Below are positions 57,790-64,000 of a stretch of 64,000 bases of DNA, in pieces (position 1 is the stretch's first letter; the number at the start of each line of letters is the position of its first letter). A model generated the notes under the pieces. The model was not told the DNA's origin. It did not search any database and worked only from the letters and a program-made list of their open reading frames with translations. Source of the DNA: Rhodovulum sulfidophilum DSM 1374 (lineage in GTDB: Bacteria > Pseudomonadota > Alphaproteobacteria > Rhodobacterales > Rhodobacteraceae); the NCBI RefSeq assembly GCF_001633165.1, contig NZ_CP015418.1:1612001-1676000 (forward strand), in the 5' to 3' direction. Position numbers and translations under genes: made by a program.

Positions 57790-57805
57790 CTGACCGCTTG
57801 GTCAA
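57790..57805 (+). promoter_or_regulatory. Candidate RutR operator upstream of the omega-aminotransferase
   Basis: CTGACCGCTTGGTCAA: TGACC and GGTCA arms with a 4-base spacer, matching the RutR consensus (TTGACCAnnTGGTCAA) at most positions. It lies 57 bases before the aminotransferase ATG in the divergent region shared with rutR. Confidence 0.65.
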
Positions 57806-57861
57806 ATGTTTTGGACCCTTCGCCTTTGCGCTGGCGGAGGGAGAAATTCGGGGGGACACCC

Positions 57862-59190
57862 ATGGCGCTCGATCGTAATTCCAGTCCCAATGACCTGTCG
57901 GCCTTCTGGATGCCGTTCACCGCGAACCGGCAGTTCAAGGCGGCGCCCAGGATGCTCGTGGGGGCGGAGGGCATGTATTACCGCACCGCGGACGGTCGCC
58001 AGGTGCTGGACGGCACGGCGGGGCTGTGGTGCTGCAATGCGGGCCATTGCCGGCCGAAGATCACCGAGGCGGTGCAGAAGCAGGTGGCCGAGCTCGATTA
58101 TGCGCCCGCCTTTCAGATGGGCCATCCCAAGGCCTTCGAGCTGGCCAGCGCGCTGCGCGACATGGCACCCGAGGGGATGGAGCATGTCTTCTTCACCAAT
58201 TCCGGCTCGGAATCCGTCGAGACCGCGCTGAAGATCGCCATCGCCTATCACCGGGCGCGGGGCGAGGGCGCGCGCACCCGTCTGATCGGGCGCGAGCGCG
58301 GCTATCACGGGGTGAATTTCGGCGGCATCTCGGTCGGCGGCATCGGTCCCAACCGCAAGATGTTCGGGTCGCTCCTGACCGGGGTCGATCATCTGCCCCA
58401 TACCCATCTGCCCGATCAGAACGCCTTCACCCGCGGCCAGCCCGAGCATGGCGCCAATCTGGCCGATGATCTGGAACGGCTGGTCGCGCTTCATGGCGCC
58501 GACACCATCGCGGCGGTGATCGTCGAGCCGATGTCGGGCTCGACCGGGGTGCTTTTGCCGCCGAAGGGTTATCTGGAGCGGCTGCGCGAGATCACGAGGA
58601 AACACGGCATCCTCCTGATCTTCGACGAGGTCATCACCGGCTTCGGGCGGCTGGGCTCGTCCTTCGCGGCCGAGCATTTCGGGGTGCTTCCCGATCTGAT
58701 GACCACCGCCAAGGGCCTGACCAACGGGGTGATCCCGATGGGCGCGGTGCTGACCACGGCCGGGGTGCATGACGCCTTCATGCAGGGCCCCGAGCACATG
58801 ATCGAGTTCTTCCACGGCTATACCTATTCCGGCAACCCGATTGCCTCGGCCGCCGGGCTCGCGACGCTCGAGACCTATCGCGAGGAGGGGCTGTTCGAGA
58901 ATGCCGCGGCACTCGCCCCCTATTGGGAAGAGGCGCTGCATTCGCTGAAAGGGCTGCCGCATGTGATCGACATCCGCAACATGGGCCTGATCGGCGCGGT
59001 CGAGCTGGAGCCGATCGCGGGCGAGCCGACCAAGCGCGCTTTCACCGCCTTCCTGAATGCCTTCGAGAAGGACCTGATGATCCGGACCACCGGCGACATC
59101 ATCGCCATGTCGCCGCCGCTGATGATCAACAAGGCGCAGATCGACGAACTTTTCGGCAAGCTCACCGATGTTCTCAGGGCGCTGGACTAA
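57862..59190 (+). CDS. Omega-amino acid (beta-alanine):pyruvate aminotransferase
   Basis: A class III PLP-dependent aminotransferase of 442 residues. It probably transfers the amino group of beta-alanine (from uracil) or 3-aminoisobutyrate (from thymine) to pyruvate. Motifs are FTNSGSESVETALKIAIAYH (PLP phosphate binding, about 111-130), LIFDEVITGFGRLGS (about 253-267) and the PLP Lys in MTTAKGLTNGVIPM (about 283). The N-terminal DLSAFWMPFTANRQFKAAPR is typical of beta-alanine-pyruvate transaminases. The context (preTA, dihydropyrimidinase, ureidopropionase) supports the substrate. Confidence 0.92.
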   Translation: MALDRNSSPNDLSAFWMPFTANRQFKAAPRMLVGAEGMYYRTADGRQVLDGTAGLWCCNAGHCRPKITEAVQKQVAELDYAPAFQMGHPKAFELASALRDMAPEGMEHVFFTNSGSESVETALKIAIAYHRARGEGARTRLIGRERGYHGVNFGGISVGGIGPNRKMFGSLLTGVDHLPHTHLPDQNAFTRGQPEHGANLADDLERLVALHGADTIAAVIVEPMSGSTGVLLPPKGYLERLREITRKHGILLIFDEVITGFGRLGSSFAAEHFGVLPDLMTTAKGLTNGVIPMGAVLTTAGVHDAFMQGPEHMIEFFHGYTYSGNPIASAAGLATLETYREEGLFENAAALAPYWEEALHSLKGLPHVIDIRNMGLIGAVELEPIAGEPTKRAFTAFLNAFEKDLMIRTTGDIIAMSPPLMINKAQIDELFGKLTDVLRALD

Positions 59191-59653
59191 GCTCTGTTTG
59201 CAGCGCGCCCGCCGGATCGGACCGGCGGGCGCGGATCCGGCCTCATCCGCTCTGGCCATGCGACGGGCCGGGGATGACCTGTTCGGCCGGGGGCCCGGTC
59301 TCGGCAAGACCGCCTCCCGCAGGCGGCGCCAATATGGTGTTCGCGACCGTTGCCGGGGCTTTCGGCCTTGCGCTGGGCCGGTTCGGCCGGTGGCCGATCC
59401 GGGGGGCGCTGGTGAGGCCCGGACGGCCTTCGGCCCGGTTCTTCGGAATTTCCGGGATTATGCCTTCCCCGGAGGAGGCCTGCGCGCCGGGCGGCTGTCC
59501 GGCAAGATGAGGATCCGCCCCGCCTGCGCGGGACGCCCGGACGGAACTGCGGGAAAGTTCAGGAACATTCTCCCCGAGCTTGCGGATGCGCGCGCCGGGG
59601 CCGGGGCGCCGACAAGGCCCTGACGAACAATAAATAACGACAGGTGAGGTAAG
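59191..59653. other. Intergenic gap within the pyrimidine cluster
   Basis: About 460 bases between the aminotransferase and the ureidopropionase, with no gene. It ends with AACAATAAATAACGACAGGTGAGG, an AT-rich patch and likely ribosome-binding site of the next gene. Just past the aminotransferase stop, GCGCCCGCCGGATCGGACCGGCGGGCGC is a strong hairpin without a T-tract. Confidence 0.5.
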
Positions 59654-60907
59654 ATGATGACAAGCCCGGGAGAGAATCTGCGGATCAATGGCGACCGGCT
59701 CTGGGACAGCCTGATGGAAATGGCGAAGATCGGACCGGGCGTCGCGGGCGGCAACAACCGCCAGACCCTGACCGATGCCGATGCCGAGGGGCGCGCCCTG
59801 TTCAGCCGTTGGTGCGACGAGGCCGGGCTGTCGATGGGCGTCGACCAGATGGGGACGATGTTCGCGACCCGTCCGGGCGAGGATCCCGACGCGCTGCCGG
59901 TCTATGTCGGCAGCCATCTCGACACCCAGCCCACCGGCGGCAAATATGACGGGGTGCTGGGGGTTCTGGGCGCGCTGGAGGCGGTGCGCACGATGAACGA
60001 TCTGGGCATCCGCACCAGGCACCCCATCGTCGTGACCAACTGGGCCAATGAAGAGGGCGCGCGCTTTGCCCCCGCCATGCTGGCCTCGGGCGTCTTCGCG
60101 GGCGTGCACAGCCTGGATTATGCCTATTCGCGCCAGGATCTGGAGGGGCTCAGCTATGGCGACGAGCTTGCCCGGATCGGCTGGAAGGGCGAGGAAGAGG
60201 TCGGCGCCCGCAAGATGCATGCCTATTACGAGCTGCATATCGAGCAGGGTCCGATCCTCGAGGCCGAGGGCAAGGAGATCGGGGTCGTCACCCATTGCCA
60301 GGGGCTGTGGTGGCTGGAATTCACCCTGACCGGGCGCGAGGCGCATACCGGCTCGACGCCGATGGCGATGCGGGTGAATGCGGGGCTGGCGGCGGCGCGC
60401 ATCTTCGAGATGGTGCAGGAGGTCGCTATGGCGGCCCAGCCCAATGCCGTGGGCGGCGTGGGGCAGATGCAGTTCTCGCCCAATTCCCGCAACGTGTTGC
60501 CCGGCACCGTCGTCTTCACCGTCGATATCCGCACCCCCGATCAGGCCAAGCTCGACCGGATGCGGGCCGAGATCGAGACCCGCGCGGCGGCGATCTGCGC
60601 CGATCTGGGCGTCGGCTGTTCCGTCGAACCGGTGGGCCATTTCGACCCCGTGACCTTCACGCCCGATCTGGTGGGCGCGGTCCGGAACGCGGCCGGGAAA
60701 CTCGGCTATTCGCATATGGATATCGTGTCCGGAGCGGGCCACGACGCCTGCTGGGCCGCCAAGGTCGCGCCCACCACCATGGTCATGTGCCCCTGTGTCG
60801 GTGGGCTGTCCCATAACGAGGCCGAGGAAATCTCGAAGGACTGGGCCGCGGCGGGGGCCGATGTGCTCTGCCACGCGGTGCTGGAGACGGCCGGGATCGT
60901 CGACTGA
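59654..60907 (+). CDS. Beta-ureidopropionase / N-carbamoyl-amino-acid hydrolase (M20 family)
   Basis: A 417-residue zinc-dependent amidohydrolase of the hydantoinase/carbamoylase family. It removes the carbamoyl group of N-carbamoyl-beta-alanine, releasing CO2 and ammonia. Metal ligands are seen in VGSHLDTQPTGGKYDG (about 91-106), NWANEEGARFAPAMLASG (about 131) and ELHIEQGPILEAEG (about 195). The dimer-domain residues and the terminal GAGHDACWAAKVAP block are also normal. Two adjacent ATGs (59654, 59657) are possible. Dihydropyrimidinase follows. Confidence 0.92.
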   Translation: MMTSPGENLRINGDRLWDSLMEMAKIGPGVAGGNNRQTLTDADAEGRALFSRWCDEAGLSMGVDQMGTMFATRPGEDPDALPVYVGSHLDTQPTGGKYDGVLGVLGALEAVRTMNDLGIRTRHPIVVTNWANEEGARFAPAMLASGVFAGVHSLDYAYSRQDLEGLSYGDELARIGWKGEEEVGARKMHAYYELHIEQGPILEAEGKEIGVVTHCQGLWWLEFTLTGREAHTGSTPMAMRVNAGLAAARIFEMVQEVAMAAQPNAVGGVGQMQFSPNSRNVLPGTVVFTVDIRTPDQAKLDRMRAEIETRAAAICADLGVGCSVEPVGHFDPVTFTPDLVGAVRNAAGKLGYSHMDIVSGAGHDACWAAKVAPTTMVMCPCVGGLSHNEAEEISKDWAAAGADVLCHAVLETAGIVD

Positions 60908-61021
60908 GCTCGGCGGTTGCGGCAAGGCCGGGGGGCCAGCCCCCCCCGACCCTGGAATGCCCCCCTCGGGGGGTATTTATGCCAAGAAGAAAGGGCCGGA
61001 GAGCCCGTCAGGGAGAAAGAC

Positions 61022-62476
61022 ATGACCACAGTCATCAAGAACGGCACCATTGTGACCGCCGATCTGAGCTATGAGGCGGATGTGTTGATCGAGGGCGGGA
61101 AGATCGCCGCCATCGGCCCCGGTCTTTCGGGCGACGAGGTTCTGGACGCCACCGGCTGCTATGTGATGCCGGGCGGGATCGACCCGCATACCCATCTGGA
61201 GATGCCCTTCATGGGCACCTACTCCTCGGACGATTTCGAATCCGGCACCCGGGCGGCGCTGGCGGGCGGCACCACCATGGTGGTCGATTTCGCGCTGCCC
61301 TCGCCGGGTCAGGGGCTGCTGGATGCGCTGAAGATGTGGGACAACAAGTCGACCCGCGCGCATTGCGACTATTCCTTCCACATGGCGATCACCTGGTGGG
61401 ACAGGCAGGTCTTCGACGAGATGGAAACCGTCGTGAAGGAACGCGGCATCACCACCTTCAAGCATTTCATGGCCTACAAGGGCTCGCTGATGGTGAATGA
61501 TGACGAGATGTTCGCCTCGTTCCGGCGCTGCGCCGAGCTGGGGGCCATTCCGCTGGTCCATGCCGAGAATGGCGATGTGGTGGCCGAGCTGTCGGCGAAG
61601 CTTCTGGCCGAGGGCAATACCGGCCCCGAGGCCCATGCCTATTCCCGCCCGCCCCAGGTCGAGGGCGAGGCCACCAACCGCGCGATCATGATCGCCGACA
61701 TGGCAGGGGTGCCGCTTTACGTGGTGCATGTCTCCTGCGAGGAGAGCCACGAGGCGATCCGGCGCGCGCGGATGCAGGGCAAGCGGGTCTGGGGCGAGCC
61801 GCTGATCCAGCATCTGACGCTCGATGAAAGCGAATATTTCAATGCCGACTGGGACCATGCGGCGCGCCGCGTGATGTCGCCGCCCTTTCGCAACCGCCAG
61901 CATCAGGACAGTCTCTGGGCGGGACTGGCCTCGGGCTCGCTCTCCTGCGTCGCGACCGACCATTGCGCGTTCTCGACCGATCAGAAATGCTATGGCATCG
62001 GCGATTTCACCAAGATCCCGAACGGGACCGGCGGGCTCGAGGACCGGCTGCCGATGCTCTGGACCCATGGGGTGGGTACCGGGCGGATCACGCCGAACGA
62101 ATTCGTGGCGGTGACCTCGACCAATATCGCCAAGATCCTGAACCTCTATCCCCGGAAGGGCGCGGTGCTGGTCGGCTCGGATGCCGATCTGGTGGTCTGG
62201 GATCCGGAGAAAACAAAAACGATTAGCGCCACGGGTCAGCAATCGGCCATCGATTACAACGTCTTCGAGGGCAAGAAGGTCAGGGGCCTGCCGCGCTACA
62301 CGCTGAGCCGTGGCCGCGTCGCCCTGGCCGATGGCGAGGTGACGCCTCAGGAAGGCTGGGGCGAATTCGTCAAGCGCTCGCCGAATGGCGCCGTCAACAA
62401 GGCGCTGTCGTCCTGGAAGGCGCTGACCGCGCCGCGGGCCATCGAGCGGGCGGGCATTCCGGCCAGCGGTGTCTGA
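61022..62476 (+). CDS. hydA: Dihydropyrimidinase
   Basis: Opens the ring of dihydrouracil or dihydrothymine to the N-carbamoyl amino acid. The 484-residue binuclear-zinc enzyme has HTH in GGIDPHTHLEMPFMG (about 57-61), the carboxylated Lys in FKHFMAYKGSLMVND (about 150), and further His/Asp ligands in VHAENGDVV, VVHVSCEESHEA and ATDHCAFSTDQK. The start at 61022 has an AGGGAGAAAG site. The next gene, a broken ABC transporter ATPase, overlaps its stop. Confidence 0.95.
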   Translation: MTTVIKNGTIVTADLSYEADVLIEGGKIAAIGPGLSGDEVLDATGCYVMPGGIDPHTHLEMPFMGTYSSDDFESGTRAALAGGTTMVVDFALPSPGQGLLDALKMWDNKSTRAHCDYSFHMAITWWDRQVFDEMETVVKERGITTFKHFMAYKGSLMVNDDEMFASFRRCAELGAIPLVHAENGDVVAELSAKLLAEGNTGPEAHAYSRPPQVEGEATNRAIMIADMAGVPLYVVHVSCEESHEAIRRARMQGKRVWGEPLIQHLTLDESEYFNADWDHAARRVMSPPFRNRQHQDSLWAGLASGSLSCVATDHCAFSTDQKCYGIGDFTKIPNGTGGLEDRLPMLWTHGVGTGRITPNEFVAVTSTNIAKILNLYPRKGAVLVGSDADLVVWDPEKTKTISATGQQSAIDYNVFEGKKVRGLPRYTLSRGRVALADGEVTPQEGWGEFVKRSPNGAVNKALSSWKALTAPRAIERAGIPASGV

Positions 62477-63138
62477 CGCCACGGCCCCCTTTGCAAAAGA
62501 GCGGGCGCGGGGGATCTTCGCGCTCGGGTTGGAATGGCGATGGACTTCGTGTCTCCTGCTGGCAAGGGATGTGAAGACACCGGACATCCAGGCAGAGAGC
62601 GTGGAACTGCTGTTCCAGACCGGCGACGGCTCCTGCAGGCGCTGAGCTACGCGTCGTCCGATGTCGGGTGCGCCGAATTCGTGAGCCTCATCGGCCCTTC
62701 GGGCTGCGGCAAGACCACCTTCCTGCGTCGCCGCGCTGGAACACCCAACCAGCGGCCGACCGAGCGTCAACGGGATGAGCCCCGACAATGCCCGCAAGGA
62801 ACGCAGCTACGGCTATGTGTTCCAGGCGGCGGGGCTCTACCCTTGGCAGACCATTGTCCGGAACATCAGGCTGGCTCTGGAGATCATGGGCTATCCGAAG
62901 GTCGAGCAGGCGGCGCGGATGCTGAACTGGTCGATCTGGTGGCTTGGGCAACAAGTATATTTGGCAGCTCTCGGGCGGCATGCAGCAGCGGGCCAGCATC
63001 GCCCCGCGCTGGCCTTCGATGTCGTTATACAGCTGATGGACGAGCCTTTCGGGGCGCTTGACGAGATCGTGCGCGATCACCTGAACGAACAGCTGTTGGC
63101 GCTTTGGGCGCGAACCGGCAAGATCTGCGATCTGCCTA
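62469..63138 (+). pseudogene. Decayed ABC transporter ATPase gene, multiply frameshifted and IS-terminated
   Basis: All core ATPase motifs are present but in different frames. Frame 1 encodes an N-terminal region (IQAESVELLFQTGDG) and stops at 62645. Frame 2 carries Walker A (FVSLIGPSGCGKTTFLR, near 62680-62730). Frame 1 again carries the Q-loop (YGYVFQAAGLYPWQTI) and later Walker B (QLMDEPFGALDEIVRD). Frame 3 carries the signature (WQLSGGMQQRASIA, near 62965). At least four frameshifts are needed, so it cannot make a working protein. The gene resembles nitrate/taurine/pyrimidine-type importer ATPases and begins over the hydA stop. An IS5-family element inserts at 63138; no permease genes are seen. 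Confidence 0.85.
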
Positions 63139-63201
63139 GGGTCAGGACCCATTGATTTGGTTGGGCGAGCGTGATTCACCGTTCGAAAACGAGCGGTGAA
63201 C

Positions 63202-63549
63202 ATGTCTGATCTTTTCTGGCTGAGCGATGCGCAGATGGCGCGTCTGGAGCCTTACTTCCCCAAGTCGCACGGCAAGCCCAGGGTTGATGACCGGCGTGTC
63301 CTGAGCGGGATTATCTTCATCAATCGCAATGGCTTGCGGTGGCGAGATGCGCCAAGGGAATACGGCCCGCACAAGACGCTCTACAACCGTTGGAAACGAT
63401 GGAGCGATAAGGGCGTCTTCGCCCGCATCATGGCGGGGCTGGCCGCCGAGCACGGCGAGGATACGACCGTGATGATCGACGCAACTCATCTGAAGGCCCA
63501 CCGTACGGCGTCCAGCCTGGGCGTCAAAAAAGGGGGCGTGGGCGTCTGA
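63202..63549 (+). CDS. IS5-family transposase, OrfA
   Basis: A 115-residue N-terminal half starting MSDLFWLSDAQMARLEPYFP. It contains the DNA-binding region and the first catalytic Asp (TTVMIDATHLKAHR). The run AAAAAAGGGGG at 63526-63536 is a typical -1 ribosomal frameshift site. Slippage there joins this frame to OrfB, giving a full transposase of about 250 residues. Without slippage translation ends at 63549. Confidence 0.9.
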   Translation: MSDLFWLSDAQMARLEPYFPKSHGKPRVDDRRVLSGIIFINRNGLRWRDAPREYGPHKTLYNRWKRWSDKGVFARIMAGLAAEHGEDTTVMIDATHLKAHRTASSLGVKKGGVGV

Positions 63550-63569
63550 TTGGCCGAACCAAAGGCGGC

Positions 63570-63959
63570 ATGAATACGAAGCTGCACGCCATCTGCGACA
63601 GCCAAGGCCGGCCCATCGACCTGTTCCTGACTGCCGGACCCGTCAGCGATTACATCGGGGCGCGTGCCCTGGTCAGCGGGTTGCCCAACGTGAAGTGGCT
63701 GCTCGGAGATCGTGGATATGATGCCGATTGGTTCAGAGAAGCCTTGCAGGACAAGAAGATACGTCCTTGCATCCCGGGCCGGAAGAAACGGAAAACGCCG
63801 GTCAAATACGACAAGCGCCGATACAAGCGGCGCAATCGCATCGAGATCATGTTCGGCAGGCTCAAGGACTGGAGGAGGGTTGCGACCCGGTATGACCGCT
63901 GCCCACAAACCTTCTTCTCAGCAATCGCACTCGCTGCGACCGTAATCTTCTGGCTTTGA
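63570..63959 (+). CDS. IS5-family transposase, OrfB (-1 frame)
   Basis: The C-terminal half, in the -1 frame relative to OrfA. It continues RLIGRTKGGMNTKLHAICDS and carries the second catalytic Asp (LLGDRGYDADWFRE) and the catalytic Glu (RNRIEIMFGRLKDWRR). The listed start is the first ATG (129 residues); the functional product is more likely the OrfA-OrfB fusion. No inactivating change is visible, so the copy may still be mobile. Confidence 0.88.
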   Translation: MNTKLHAICDSQGRPIDLFLTAGPVSDYIGARALVSGLPNVKWLLGDRGYDADWFREALQDKKIRPCIPGRKKRKTPVKYDKRRYKRRNRIEIMFGRLKDWRRVATRYDRCPQTFFSAIALAATVIFWL

Positions 63960-64000
63960 GAGAGAACGAGTCCTGAACCTAGCCCCATACGATTTCGTAT

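Larger units (their letters stand above)
63139..63979 (+). mobile_element. Complete IS5-family element (IS427-type), 841 bp
   Basis: Terminal repeats are GGGTCAGGACCCATT (63139-63153) and, at the right, AACGAGTCCTGAACC (63965-63979), matching at 12 of 15 positions when inverted. Each end is flanked by TA (63137-63138 and 63980-63981), the 2-bp target duplication of the IS427 group. It encodes two overlapping transposase frames joined by a slippery A6G5 run. It has inserted in the decayed ABC ATPase gene. Confidence 0.88.

Overview
The window is high-GC DNA from an alphaproteobacterium of the Rhodobacterales (Rhodobacteraceae/Paracoccaceae). It encodes bacteriochlorophyll enzymes (bchE, bchJ), so the host is probably a purple non-sulfur phototroph of the Rhodobacter/Rhodovulum type. 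Family placement rests on recognisable gene neighbourhoods (lepA-NDUFA12-mlaD-DUF2155-aat-accC-accB; gatC-gatA; xpaC-telA) and on the bch genes. The species cannot be named from sequence alone.

Layout. 1-832: an IS5-family element cut by the window edge. 0.85-8.6 kb: a DUF2927 lipoprotein, a TelA/XpaC pair headed by a 27-residue membrane peptide, an RluB-type pseudouridine synthase, tadA, a metallo-hydrolase, a ceramidase-like membrane protein and purU, with an AT-rich gap before purU. 8.8-13.7 kb: gatCA, an excalibur-type lipoprotein, an AmpD-type amidase, the RNase P RNA, a DUF533 protein and rpmG. 14.7-17.3 kb: a tightly overlapping five-gene energy-transduction operon (secreted protein, ExbB, two ExbDs, TonB). 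17.5-20.2 kb: a molybdenum locus (DUF2478, ModE, TrmO-like, Mop) with two matching candidate ModE boxes and a MITE-like element. 20.6-26.5 kb: a catabolic cluster (GntR regulator, racemase-like protein, TRAP transporter, amidohydrolase) with a twin-palindrome operator, followed by decayed DNA. 27.8-35 kb: a chemoreceptor, then an anaerobic ribonucleotide reductase operon behind a cobalamin riboswitch, diverging from a dGTPase. In this operon the glycyl-radical domain is a separate small gene. 35-43.7 kb: carB, a CPBP-type protein, bchEJ and aspS. 44-53.5 kb: small membrane and secreted proteins, an orphan 484-residue protein, lepA, and the lipid/acetyl-CoA carboxylase neighbourhood. 53.9-62.5 kb: a complete reductive pyrimidine-degradation pathway (preT, preA, dihydropyrimidinase, beta-ureidopropionase, omega-aminotransferase) with a RutR-like regulator and its likely operator. 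62.5-64 kb: a multiply frameshifted ABC transporter ATPase gene ended by a complete 841-bp IS5-family element.

How the parts work together. Reduced pyrimidines are taken from uracil/thymine to beta-alanine-type products and then to semialdehydes; the adjoining ABC importer gene is dead. The TRAP system with an amidohydrolase and a hydantoin-racemase-like protein is probably a second uptake and hydrolysis route for an unidentified N-containing organic acid. Anaerobic life is reflected in BchE (oxygen-independent cyclase, with FnrL-like and PpsR-like sites upstream) and in NrdD/NrdG. The riboswitch implies that the B12-independent reductase is made when cobalamin is scarce. The most unusual features are the split NrdD, the ModE box in front of trmO, and a second ExbD without the usual membrane aspartate.
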